Shown in pieces: positions 8,946 through 17,731 of a stretch of 64,000 bases of DNA (the first letter of the stretch is position 1; each line of letters opens with the position of its first letter). Under the pieces are notes generated by a model. It saw only the letters and a program-made list of their open reading frames with translations. It did not search any database and was not told the origin of the DNA. Origin of the DNA: Cyclobacteriaceae bacterium (GTDB taxonomy: Bacteria > Bacteroidota > Bacteroidia > Cytophagales > Cyclobacteriaceae). The stretch is taken from the NCBI GenBank assembly GCA_029858965.1, contig JAOUDZ010000009.1, forward strand, positions 33,258 to 97,257. The letters run 5' to 3'. The position numbers were made by a program, and so were the translations under genes.

Positions 8946-10196
8946 TCAATGAAGTATCAATACTTCATTGTTTCCAAAATTTTCATACGAGGAAGTAATC
9001 ACTCTATCACCTGGTTTCAACCCTTCCAGTACTTCAAAGTATTCACTCCCCATCTTCCGCCCCAACTTTATATCCTGACGAACAGCTCTGCCACCTTCTT
9101 CAACCAAAAACACCCAATTTCCTCCCGTGTCTTTATAAAAACCTCCAACGGGCAAAAGCAATTCTTCCGAGGACTGCCCAAGTTCTATCCTCAACCGCAG
9201 CGAAAGACCTCTGCGCAGACCGGGAGGTGTTTCTCCAATAAAATTCATATCCACTTCAAATCTTCCATTGATTACGCCCGGATAGATGTACATGATCTCC
9301 AATTCGTAATCCTTATTATTGAAAGTCGTTGTAGCGTGTAAGCCGGTTGTAATCCGTGGCAGATACAATTCATCTATGGGTACCTTAACCTTATAGCTTC
9401 CAACTACATCGATCCAACCCATTCTTTGACCTGGATTAATATTTTGGCCAGGGTCCAACTGCGGTCTGGAAAGCTGACCATCAATCGGTGCCCGGATAAC
9501 GAGGTTGTCCAGGATTTTTCCCACACCTTCAAGGTTCAAACTCATCCTTTTTTCCAATGCGTTAATTTCATTGAGTTGTCTCTTTCGGTCCAGGGAATCA
9601 TTTCTGTACACTTCATATGTAAACTTTTTACGTTCAAGGTTATACTTGTAATCTGCCTCAGTCCTTTCAAATTCCTGTGCAGAGATCAATTTCTTTTCAT
9701 ACAGTTGCTTTTGCCTGCGGTATTGTGGTTCCAAAATAGCCAACTGATTGTCGATGAGCGCCAACTGGCTCCGCTGCTCCAGTTCGTTGCGGGTTATCCC
9801 AAGCCTTGTATCGCGATTTCGGTTAATACTCTCACTCAATTGGGCTTCCTGACTTAAGACCTGCAATTCACGGTTAAGGTTGCTTAGCTCCAAAACAATA
9901 TCTCCCGCTTTCAGCATTTCACCGCTTTCAGCTACAACCCGTTTTACGGTTCCACCCTCTACGGCGTCCAGGTAAACCGTGCGGCTTGGTTCAATTGTGC
10001 CAGTTTGCGGAATGTACTCCTTGAATTCTCCCCGTTTAACCTCTGCAATCGTTATCTTATCCCTTTCAATTTTAAGTTTAGAACGTCTATCGGCGAAAAT
10101 GAACTGATAGCCGATAAATGCCACAAAAAGTGCAATCCCGCCATAGGTAGCGATACGCTTAACAGTCCATATCTTCTTCTCGATTTTCTTATCCAT
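8946..10196 (-). CDS. Periplasmic adaptor (HlyD/MacA-type membrane fusion protein)
   Basis: 416 residues. One N-terminal membrane anchor (about 16-34) is followed by a barrel/lipoyl half (GTIEPSRTVYLDAVEGGTVK), a long alpha-helical hairpin rich in Gln, Glu and Arg (about 110-225), the second lipoyl half (VIRAPIDGQLSRPQLDPGQN) and a beta-barrel plus membrane-proximal domain. This is the classical order of RND/MacA adaptors, which link an inner-membrane pump to an outer-membrane channel. It is the first gene of the exporter operon. A TolC-like channel is not encoded nearby. The gene is divergent from a response regulator gene with 324 bp between. Confidence 0.94.
   Translation of the reverse strand: MDKKIEKKIWTVKRIATYGGIALFVAFIGYQFIFADRRSKLKIERDKITIAEVKRGEFKEYIPQTGTIEPSRTVYLDAVEGGTVKRVVAESGEMLKAGDIVLELSNLNRELQVLSQEAQLSESINRNRDTRLGITRNELEQRSQLALIDNQLAILEPQYRRQKQLYEKKLISAQEFERTEADYKYNLERKKFTYEVYRNDSLDRKRQLNEINALEKRMSLNLEGVGKILDNLVIRAPIDGQLSRPQLDPGQNINPGQRMGWIDVVGSYKVKVPIDELYLPRITTGLHATTTFNNKDYELEIMYIYPGVINGRFEVDMNFIGETPPGLRRGLSLRLRIELGQSSEELLLPVGGFYKDTGGNWVFLVEEGGRAVRQDIKLGRKMGSEYFEVLEGLKPGDRVITSSYENFGNNEVLILH
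8947..8970 (-). repeat. Perfect inverted repeat at the end of the adaptor gene
   Basis: CAATGAAGTA (8947-8956), loop TCAA, TACTTCATTG (8961-8970): ten perfect base pairs. It covers the last codons and the stop of the adaptor gene. It lacks a T-run on either strand, so it is not a standard terminator. It may be a processing or stability element between the adaptor and ATPase parts of the message. Confidence 0.5.
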
Positions 10197-10289
10197 TTTT
10201 TCTATGGCTAAAATGCATTTTTCGTTATCTGGTAACCATTCCTGACTATTTCAAAAGTACTTAAATCAGGGGCGTTCTCGCCATAATTG

Positions 10290-10304
10290 CCAACAAGTGT
10301 GCCA
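10290..10304 (-). promoter_or_regulatory. Possible sigma-54 promoter of the exporter operon
   Basis: On the minus strand the segment reads TGGCAC-ACTTG-TTGG. The -24 half matches the sigma-54 consensus TGGCAC exactly, and the -12 half has TTGG instead of TTGC at the right spacing. It would start transcription about 80 nt before the adaptor gene. The mismatch falls in the key -12 GC, so the call is weak. Confidence 0.3.
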
Positions 10305-10376
10305 ACAGTGTAAATGCATTTTTTGGTGCCCTTTCCATGAAGATCTGATGCAACACCAGTTCAATTGTGAACGTAA

Positions 10377-10474
10377 TTGTCCGTAACCGAACACATTAAT
10401 GAACACTATTTGCTATTTTTGATTGGATAGGCCGTTAATACATTTCGGTATGCACTTTGCCCATTAACGGACAA
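10377..10474. promoter_or_regulatory. Inverted half-sites, candidate binding sites for the adjacent response regulator
   Basis: TTGTCCGTAA at 10377-10386 and TTAACGGACAA at 10464-10474 are inverted copies (one base longer in the second). A third related copy, GGCCGTTAA, lies at 10430-10438. Sites of this size spread over about 100 bp fit the enhancer sites of NtrC-type activators. No binding data exist; this is inference from repetition and place. Confidence 0.4.
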
Positions 10475-10520
10475 CTGTGTTTGTTTACGATACAGTTAGG
10501 GTGCAATAAACAGGATTTGA

Positions 10521-11900
10521 ATGGAACAGAAACAAGGAAAAATTCTCATTGTAGATGACAACGAAGATTTGCTGAAAGCTGCCAAGATGCATCTCAAGCG
10601 TCATTTTGCACAAGTTGATACCGAAAAGAAACCAGAAGCACTTCCGGCACTGATGAACAACGAAGATTATGATGTCATCCTGCTGGATATGAACTTCACC
10701 AAAGACGTTAGCAGCGGCGGTGAAGGGTACTATTGGTTGGAGCGCATTCTGGAGATCGACCCTTCCGCGGTTGTTGTTCTGATCACAGCGTACGGTGATA
10801 TTCAAATGGCTGTTAAAGCCATCAAGGCTGGCGCCACAGATTTCGTTCTCAAGCCCTGGGAAAATGAAAAGCTGCTGGCCACACTGCACTCAGCTATGCG
10901 CTTGCGGGAGTCGTTGGATGTCATTGAAAGTCTGAAGTTCAAAAACCATGAAATCAACCAAGCCCTAAATGAACGGTATAGCGAGATAATCGGTCAAAGT
11001 AGTGCTATGCAAAAAATATTTCAAACCATTGACCGTGTTGCAACGACGGACGCAAATGTTCTTATCCTGGGAGAAAATGGTACGGGTAAGGAATTAATCG
11101 CACGTGCAATTCACAGAAATTCATCGCGAAAAAGTGAAAATTTTGCCAGCGTTGATTTAGGGTCTATCACGGAAACACTTTTTGAGAGCGAACTTTTTGG
11201 TCATAAAAGAGGAGCATTTACCGATGCAAAGGAAGATCGCGCAGGACGGTTTGAGCTTGCCAACCGGGGTTCGCTTTTCCTGGATGAAATTGGGAACCTT
11301 TCCTTGCCTCTTCAGGCAAAGTTGCTGACCGTATTACAGAATAGAAAGGTAAGCCGGGTAGGTGCAAACAAAGAAACACCCGTTGATATCCGCCTCATTT
11401 GTGCTACCAATATGCCATTGTATGAAATGGTAAAAGAAAATCGATTTCGGCAAGATTTGCTTTACCGCATTAACACAATAGAAATTGAAATACCAGCTTT
11501 GCGTGAGCGTTTTGAAGACATACCGATACTTGCAAATCATTTCCTGAAACACTATGCAGCCAAGTATGACAAAAACGCGATGAAAATCAGTGAAGGTGCA
11601 ATGGCCCGTATGCATAAACATCCCTGGCCTGGAAATATTCGCGAACTACAGCATGCGATAGAAAGAGCCGTTATTCTCAGTAGCGGAAGCGTTTTACAAC
11701 CCGAGGATTTCAACTTTGCCCCTGCTCCCGCCAAAGAAGACGGGCAACTTAGCCTTGAGCAATATAATCTTGAAGAGGTCGAGAAACTCTTAATCCGCAA
11801 GGTGCTGAAGAAATATAACGGAAATATTACGCAAGCCGCCTCAGAGCTCGGGCTGACCAGATCTTCGCTTTACAGAAGACTAGAGAAATATGGATTATGA
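10521..11900 (+). CDS. Sigma-54-dependent response regulator, NtrC type (module 1)
   Basis: 459 residues: receiver (1-125), AAA+ domain (about 153-385) and Fis-type helix-turn-helix (437-459). The receiver has the acidic pair DD at 12-13, phosphoacceptor D56 and K111. About five extra residues follow D56 (DMNFTKDVSSGGEGYYWL). Walker A is GENGTGKE (184-191) and Walker B FLDEIG (253-258). The sigma-54 contact loop reads GAFTDA (231-236) instead of GAFTGA. It is divergent from the exporter operon and followed by its kinase gene 142 nt downstream, so control of the exporter is likely. It aligns without gaps to the regulator at 51642 through at least residue 240. Confidence 0.95.
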   Translation: MEQKQGKILIVDDNEDLLKAAKMHLKRHFAQVDTEKKPEALPALMNNEDYDVILLDMNFTKDVSSGGEGYYWLERILEIDPSAVVVLITAYGDIQMAVKAIKAGATDFVLKPWENEKLLATLHSAMRLRESLDVIESLKFKNHEINQALNERYSEIIGQSSAMQKIFQTIDRVATTDANVLILGENGTGKELIARAIHRNSSRKSENFASVDLGSITETLFESELFGHKRGAFTDAKEDRAGRFELANRGSLFLDEIGNLSLPLQAKLLTVLQNRKVSRVGANKETPVDIRLICATNMPLYEMVKENRFRQDLLYRINTIEIEIPALRERFEDIPILANHFLKHYAAKYDKNAMKISEGAMARMHKHPWPGNIRELQHAIERAVILSSGSVLQPEDFNFAPAPAKEDGQLSLEQYNLEEVEKLLIRKVLKKYNGNITQAASELGLTRSSLYRRLEKYGL

Positions 11901-12042
11901 ATATCCGACCTTGCCTCGTCTCAGTACAAGCAACGAAAATTAAGGATATTTGACCCAGACGGAGGCGGAAGTGGCGAACCACTGTTTATTTGACACAGTC
12001 TAGCAATGAAAGTAGTCCATGAAATTGACATAACCATTCACC

Positions 12043-13395
12043 TTGAACTTCAGACTAAATGATTTTCGTACCCGGGTATTGCTACGGGTAATTTTCCTTG
12101 GGCTGGCGATGGCCTTGTTTATACTTATGCTTTCGCGACCCAATACGCTATTCGCCGCCATTCTCATGGGGACGATCATCGTTGTACAATTGGCTGACCT
12201 TTTTAAGTTTGTTAGCCAGACGAATAGAAAGCTCACCCGTTTTCTGGAATCTGTAAAATACTCCGACTTTATATCCGGTTTTACCGCAGACCATAAGCTG
12301 GGAAAATCATTTAAAGACCTAAACCTTGCTTTCAACGAGGTGTTGGAAGCTTTCAGGAAAGCACGCGCAGAAAAAGAAGAACACGGCCAGTATCTTAATA
12401 CGGTGGTCCAACAGGTAAGTACAGGCATCCTATCATTTGATAATGAAGGCAATGTTCAACTCATGAACACGAATGCAAAACGCTTTCTGGGCATTGCAAC
12501 CATTAAGAATATCCATGAATTCGCCAGCATCAATCCTAAACTCCATCAGGCCATTATTGCTGTTGCGCCCGGGAAAAGTGAACTCTACAAAGGTGGCAAT
12601 GAACTTTTTCTAACGATCCAGGCAACCGAATTGCGCATCCGCGGAACAAGTGTAAAATTGTTAACACTTCAAAATATTCAACCTGAATTGCAGAAGCAAG
12701 AACTCGAAGCATGGCAAAACCTTACTCGTGTTTTACGCCATGAGATTATGAATTCGATTACACCCATATCTTCGTTAACCTCCACGCTGCGGGAAATTCT
12801 TAACCACGATATGAAAAAGATAGACGAGCATTATGAGTTAAAGGAAGAGGGCGCGGAAGACTTGCGCGATGGACTTATTACAATAGAAAGCCGAAGCAAG
12901 GGATTAATTAAATTTATAGACGCATACAGGGAATATACTTCCTTGCCAAAACCTAAAATCAAAACGGTAAGGTTAAATGAACTTATTGAACACGTGGCTC
13001 AGCTCATGAAAACAGAACTAAAAAAGACCAACATACATTTCCGGCATTCATGCAGTTCAGCATTCCTCACCATTAACGCGGATATTGAAATGATCGAGCA
13101 AGTTTTGATAAATCTTCTGAAAAATGCGATTGAAGCGCTTGATGGCAGTGAAAATCCGACGCTTGACCTTATCGGTCGGTACGATGAAAGCTCAGTAAAG
13201 ATTGAAATTATTGACAATGGTTCAGGCATCGTCAAGGAGGCACTGGAACATATCTTCGTTCCCTTCTATACGACCAAAAGAACTGGCTCAGGTATCGGTC
13301 TGAGTTTGTCCCGTCAGATCATGCAGATGCACCACGGTTCGATTTCAGTTGAGTCAGTGCCTGATGTGAGGACCATATTCACGTTGCGGTTCTAG
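12043..13395 (+). CDS. Sensor histidine kinase, NtrY-like (module 1)
   Basis: 450 residues. Two membrane helices (about 12-30 and 36-55) are joined by a very short loop, so there is no real periplasmic sensor. A linker (60-110), a PAS-like domain (115-215), the phosphoacceptor H233 in LRHEIMNSITP, and a HATPase domain with N-box NLLKNAIEAL, DNGSGI and GSGIGLSLS follow. It should phosphorylate the regulator encoded just upstream. The start is TTG at 12043; an ATG at 12019 in the same frame runs into a stop after four codons. The 142-nt gap between the two genes is unusual, since the paralogous pair overlaps. Confidence 0.93.
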   Translation: MNFRLNDFRTRVLLRVIFLGLAMALFILMLSRPNTLFAAILMGTIIVVQLADLFKFVSQTNRKLTRFLESVKYSDFISGFTADHKLGKSFKDLNLAFNEVLEAFRKARAEKEEHGQYLNTVVQQVSTGILSFDNEGNVQLMNTNAKRFLGIATIKNIHEFASINPKLHQAIIAVAPGKSELYKGGNELFLTIQATELRIRGTSVKLLTLQNIQPELQKQELEAWQNLTRVLRHEIMNSITPISSLTSTLREILNHDMKKIDEHYELKEEGAEDLRDGLITIESRSKGLIKFIDAYREYTSLPKPKIKTVRLNELIEHVAQLMKTELKKTNIHFRHSCSSAFLTINADIEMIEQVLINLLKNAIEALDGSENPTLDLIGRYDESSVKIEIIDNGSGIVKEALEHIFVPFYTTKRTGSGIGLSLSRQIMQMHHGSISVESVPDVRTIFTLRF

Positions 13396-13415
13396 TTCTG
13401 CCAACTCTGATTCCT

Positions 13416-16400
13416 TTAGTGGCTTTCCGGGAGTTCAATAAAAAATGTAGTCCCTTGTCCCGCGGCTGTCTCAAACCATATCCTGCCTTCCATCTGCTCA
13501 ATAGCCTGTTTCGCAATGGCTAAGCCAAGACCTGAACCGGACTTCTTAGTGCTAAAATGCGACAGGAAAATCCGCTCTGCGATATGAGCTTCAATCCCCT
13601 TACCGTTGTCTTGAAAGATTAAGAGGTACCCGGAACTTCTCTTTTCCAACTCAATTCGTAGCCGCTGCTGGCGGCCAGGCATAGCTGATTGGAATGCATT
13701 AAGAATGATATTTGAAAACGTTCGCCCAAGCAGCTGTTCATCCCCCCGGATAAAAGCCTCCTTCACAGATGTTGTAAATACCAGGTCACCTGATTGGCTG
13801 TGAAGGAGCACAATCCGCCTGACCAAAGAAACTAACTCAAGCCGCTGAATAACCGGCTCAGGCATCTTGGCAAAAGTGCTGAAAGACGAGGCGATATCAT
13901 TCAATGTTTCCACTTGCGACAGCAAGGAGGATACCGCTTTTTCCGTCTTCTCTGGTGTATGCGTGGCTCCGTGCAAGGATCGCTGGAGTTGCTGTAGTGT
14001 CAACTTCATGGGTGTGAGTGGATTTTTGATTTCATGCGCTACTTGTTGGGCAATTTCGCGCCATGTGCGCTCACGCTGTGTTTGTTCTAGCTCGGCCTTA
14101 CTTTCGCTTAGCTTGAAGAGCATCTGGTTATACTCCTTAACCATCAATCCAATTTCATCATCCGCTTTCCATTTTAGCGGCTGATTTATTTTAGTCAGCG
14201 AAGTCCGTTGCAGCGATTGCGTAATAAATTTTAACGGAAAAGTCAGCCACAGCGAAACAAAATACGATAAGATCACAAGCGCTATAAAAATCAGTGCGAA
14301 AATATTCAAGATATTGGCGAGAATGTTGATCTGTACTTTTTCCATCAAATGTCCGGATTGAAAGAAGGGTATTCCCAAGATCCCGATTAGCTCACCCGTT
14401 AGCGGAGCTTTTAATGCGGCATACGAAACTGAATACTCTAGCTTTCCAACGCGCTCTGTTTCAATCATTACATTTTCCCCTCTTCTTATATTTCGCAGTG
14501 CATCAGCGTTGATAAAGGTAGACAGCAAATTGTTTTCAAAAATCTGAGGTTGACTTGTTGCCAACAGCACACCTTCAGCATTGTAAACATTAGCGTCCAG
14601 CTTAGTTGATTTAGCTAAGTCTGTTAGCTGGTTCTCGAAACTTACGGAAGTTTCCTGATCACCGCTCAGATAGTCTTCTAACTGAGCAGAAAGCTGCCCG
14701 CTGAACGATTCAGCTTTACTCAAATACTCTTCATTTAGCTGGTTCTGAGAAGAGCGATTTGTAAGATTTAGCGTAGTAACGCTAACCAACATTAGGGGCA
14801 AAAAGAAGGCAAGATTCAGCAAGAGTTGAATGCGGGCAGAAAAATAGAGTTTCTCACCACCAAGATAATTGGTTATGCCCTGCGCTAGCAAAAACAAAAG
14901 TATGATTACTAACCCCAGCACCAGGAGAAAAGAAAAATTTGCAAGGGTATATGTTCGGGAGAGTTCAGGTGACGAAACGACTGCTACGCGATCATTTTCA
15001 TCTTCTTGGCCAATGTGCACGAAGCCGGCGGCAGTGATTCCTGTCCTGTACAGGGCAGGATCGCCGAGTAAATCCCCGTCAAAGGAGAGTCCATAATTAA
15101 ATTTTCCAGCACTGAATAACATCGAAGTGCTCGAAAAAACGGCATAACTAATATCCTGTGCATGATAAAACTGTTGAAAGCTATTGTCGACCAACAGTTC
15201 AGGATAAACATTTTCCGGAATTATCTTCTTTAAGGATAGCTCCAGCATGATATATCCTATGGTAGAATCTGTACGTAGAATAGCTATTTTCACGAGATAT
15301 TTCTGAGCTATATCACGGGATGGGCTAGTGATGAAGTACACTCCTTCCGCTGGGGTGCGCAATGCATCTTTATCATAGAGGTCTACAAATTCTGACAAAG
15401 TAGCAGGTGATCGATTATTTAACGGCTCACCAGTGGATCCGAAAAGAAATATTTCCACGTCGTACTTATTAAAATAAGAGGGCAAAAAAACCTGCCTTAT
15501 TTTTTGCCGGATAGCGTCACGGTTTAAGAAAGGAGTACTAAGGCGGCTTTGAATAAAAGCATCATTTTCAATTTTTATTGCCGTTTCATGAAGCAAATAC
15601 TCCCCAAAAATGTCACGATTAACCAGGAAATCATCAGCAAATTTGAACTGGTTGTTGATCTTTTCCTGGCGGCTAAAATAATGAATGGCGTAGGCACCAT
15701 TGGACGACAGAAAAAAAATGGCGATGAATAAGTAAGAGAAAGTCGCAAAAGTAAGTCGCTTTAACCCAGCGTATAATTTTAAGAAATAGACCAGAAAAAA
15801 ATAGCTGCTACCAAGGACGAGCGAAGAAACATACTGCTGGCCTGTTAGTGTGTTGATCAATGCAAACAGCAACACTGCCATAAGAAATGAGAATACAACG
15901 CGTCCTTTTCTCCCATCCGCAATCATCAATCGTATGAATGTATGGGCAAATAAAAAGGAACACACACCCGATATTATTACAACCGTGATAGCAACTATCC
16001 GTATGCTATCAAAATCCAAGGATCGAGAGATGTCCAGGGCAATTGTTGAATTGTTGTATAAGGTCTGAATGGTTAGAAAGGGGAACAGAATAGCAAAGAG
16101 AATACACAAGCCAGCCAATATAGAGAGGAACCAGGAAACAAAGTTCCCCAGGTACAGGTATTGAAAAATTTTAAACCGGTGGTAATTTCTAAATAAATAA
16201 AAACACAACAAGAGTACAGCTAACTCATTTAGAATAAGATCTCCCAGTGAAGCATTTAAGGGTGAAGAGGCAAAAAACTGTGGATTAAACAAATCTGACT
16301 GATAAACTGCGTTTGGAAAATTGAGCTTAATCATGGCCAGGCGCAAACCGTGAAGAAACACATAAAGAGACACAAACCCGATTGCAGGATATTTCATTCT

Positions 16401-17057
16401 TCTTGCAAGCTTGTACATAAATACAATAAGCAATACAATGGAAACTGAAAAAGATATGACAGCCAGGAGATGTACCTGCTGATGAACCGGAAGTGCGTCA
16501 CGCAGGAAACTTATCTTGAAGGGGCATTGGCCTTGTACGCAGACTACGATACCAAGACTGGAATTTGGCTCAAGGATGCTAATGTTGCCGGATGGAAAGA
16601 TATGTGGATTCCACCACGTACTAAGGTAGTTGTTCGAAATATTGAATTTCCGGTATAAGGGAATGATGCCCACCAGGTATTGTGTTTCGCTGATGTACCA
16701 TTTTTTTGCTAAGTAATCTCCATTGCCGGCCTTCAGCAATTTTAGTTTAAAGGTATCTGCAACAGACGCCAACGCGGGCACAAAGTGATTATCTGACCAG
16801 GAGATTACCTGTTGTTTGTTGCAGACAATAAATGAATGCGAACTTTGTGTAATATCACGGTCAGCACTTTGCTGAAATTGACCAAGAAGTGTTTCAGCGT
16901 CATTGTCGATTGACGCCATTTCTTCGCTGAGATTTGAAACAAGTTTTTCAATACGGCTTTGCGGAGAATAAGGGCGGCTTAGATAATAGGACGCCACTAG
17001 TCCCACGAACAGGAACAACAAACAACTTCCTAAAAGTATTGAAGACTTTAATCTCAA
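13416..17057 (-). CDS. Giant multi-pass sensor histidine kinase
   Basis: 1213 residues, about three times a normal kinase. It has a membrane helix at 8-26, an extracytoplasmic region of about 170 residues, a block of roughly eight membrane helices (about 195-460), a second large extracytoplasmic region (about 470-690), two further helices, a third sensor-like region, a last helix and a HAMP domain. HisKA follows with VAHEIKNPLTPMKL (His near residue 1008), then a HATPase domain with DNGKGI and GSGLGLA. Large NtrY-like kinases of this plan occur in Bacteroidota. It lies 38 nt after DUF983 on the same strand as the respiratory cluster and converges with kinase module 1. No regulator gene is next to it in the same direction. 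Confidence 0.9.
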   Translation of the reverse strand: MRLKSSILLGSCLLFLFVGLVASYYLSRPYSPQSRIEKLVSNLSEEMASIDNDAETLLGQFQQSADRDITQSSHSFIVCNKQQVISWSDNHFVPALASVADTFKLKLLKAGNGDYLAKKWYISETQYLVGIIPLYRKFNISNNYLSTWWNPHIFPSGNISILEPNSSLGIVVCVQGQCPFKISFLRDALPVHQQVHLLAVISFSVSIVLLIVFMYKLARRMKYPAIGFVSLYVFLHGLRLAMIKLNFPNAVYQSDLFNPQFFASSPLNASLGDLILNELAVLLLCFYLFRNYHRFKIFQYLYLGNFVSWFLSILAGLCILFAILFPFLTIQTLYNNSTIALDISRSLDFDSIRIVAITVVIISGVCSFLFAHTFIRLMIADGRKGRVVFSFLMAVLLFALINTLTGQQYVSSLVLGSSYFFLVYFLKLYAGLKRLTFATFSYLFIAIFFLSSNGAYAIHYFSRQEKINNQFKFADDFLVNRDIFGEYLLHETAIKIENDAFIQSRLSTPFLNRDAIRQKIRQVFLPSYFNKYDVEIFLFGSTGEPLNNRSPATLSEFVDLYDKDALRTPAEGVYFITSPSRDIAQKYLVKIAILRTDSTIGYIMLELSLKKIIPENVYPELLVDNSFQQFYHAQDISYAVFSSTSMLFSAGKFNYGLSFDGDLLGDPALYRTGITAAGFVHIGQEDENDRVAVVSSPELSRTYTLANFSFLLVLGLVIILLFLLAQGITNYLGGEKLYFSARIQLLLNLAFFLPLMLVSVTTLNLTNRSSQNQLNEEYLSKAESFSGQLSAQLEDYLSGDQETSVSFENQLTDLAKSTKLDANVYNAEGVLLATSQPQIFENNLLSTFINADALRNIRRGENVMIETERVGKLEYSVSYAALKAPLTGELIGILGIPFFQSGHLMEKVQINILANILNIFALIFIALVILSYFVSLWLTFPLKFITQSLQRTSLTKINQPLKWKADDEIGLMVKEYNQMLFKLSESKAELEQTQRERTWREIAQQVAHEIKNPLTPMKLTLQQLQRSLHGATHTPEKTEKAVSSLLSQVETLNDIASSFSTFAKMPEPVIQRLELVSLVRRIVLLHSQSGDLVFTTSVKEAFIRGDEQLLGRTFSNIILNAFQSAMPGRQQRLRIELEKRSSGYLLIFQDNGKGIEAHIAERIFLSHFSTKKSGSGLGLAIAKQAIEQMEGRIWFETAAGQGTTFFIELPESH

Positions 17058-17095
17058 AAGCCGATCAAGATATAATAATCAATAAAGTTAACAAA

Positions 17096-17482
17096 TTACT
17101 TTGTTTGCGACAGTTGAGGGTTGTATTTGATCCCCCCAAATAAAAGCAGATAGAAAATACGGGAATAACGATAATTAAATGGGACGAGAAAAACCATGAC
17201 GGCGATGATTGTCCCGATGTATACCCATTCTGAAGGATCTCCGGCAACATAAATCGCAATACCAAGGATTACCAGCACCGCTACGGTAAACGCATAGCCC
17301 ACGTACATCGCGCCTTGAAAGAACCCCGGTTCAGGTTCCAATCTAACACCACAATGGGGGCAGATTTCATTCATTATGTTGAATTTCGAAATCCTGCTTA
17401 TTGGATACATAAAAATATGGCCTTCACGGCAACGGGGACACTTACCGCGCAGAAGGGCCTCCGTGTAACTGTTTTTGCGCAT
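17096..17482 (-). CDS. DUF983 family membrane protein
   Basis: 128 residues. Two zinc-finger-like Cys pairs (CPRC at about 15-18 and CPHC at about 41-44) precede two membrane helices. This matches DUF983, small proteins often encoded with cytochrome oxidase genes in Bacteroidota and Alphaproteobacteria. A part in oxidase assembly is inferred from such neighbourhoods, including this one. Its start codon overlaps the end of the 85-residue gene by 41 nt, a sign of translational coupling. Confidence 0.88.
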   Translation of the reverse strand: MRKNSYTEALLRGKCPRCREGHIFMYPISRISKFNIMNEICPHCGVRLEPEPGFFQGAMYVGYAFTVAVLVILGIAIYVAGDPSEWVYIGTIIAVMVFLVPFNYRYSRIFYLLLFGGIKYNPQLSQTK

Positions 17483-17699
17483 TCTTGCTGGATTTATACC
17501 ACAAATATCCGATTAACAACACCGCCAGATAAGGCATTGAAAGCAGGTACAAGATTCCGGTATTGATCCCTGCGGCAATTCCCGGATTTCCGTTTGAAAA
17601 GTTATTCTCCAAGGTAGACCGGCACATTGCGCATTGCGCAATACCCAGGTTAACAAAACCGGCTGTCAACATAATACCTAACAGTAGCACCTTTTTCAT
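17442..17699 (-). CDS. Small exported/membrane protein with CxxC motif, cytochrome oxidase cluster
   Basis: 85 residues. A signal-like N-terminus (1-21, ending GIAQ) is followed by CAMCRSTLENN, then a membrane helix (about 48-68) and a basic tail. The CAMC motif just after the predicted cleavage site could bind metal or cycle between thiol and disulfide outside the membrane. It lies between DUF420 and DUF983 genes. Similar short proteins are found beside oxidase genes in related genomes, but I know no tested function. An oxidase assembly or copper role is inferred. Confidence 0.8.
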   Translation of the reverse strand: MKKVLLLGIMLTAGFVNLGIAQCAMCRSTLENNFSNGNPGIAAGINTGILYLLSMPYLAVLLIGYLWYKSSKNAQKQLHGGPSAR

Positions 17700-17731
17700 T
17701 TCAACAAGAATATAAGATCAAGAATATGTAT

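Larger units (their letters stand above)
10197..10520. other. Divergent regulatory gap between the exporter operon and the response regulator gene
   Basis: No gene is visible in these 324 bp. They hold repeated half-sites of the type TTGTCCGTTAA (see 10377-10474), a sigma-54-like element on the minus strand (10290-10304), a direct repeat CCAACA-AGTGTG / CCAACA-GTGT at 10290-10310, and a TACTTTTG box on the minus strand near 10255. The gap therefore probably carries the control region of both divergent units. Confidence 0.55.

Noticed and set aside
10311..10332. GGGCACC-N-ATGC on the minus strand as sigma-54 promoter
   Set aside because: The spacing between GG and GC is 11 instead of 10 bases.
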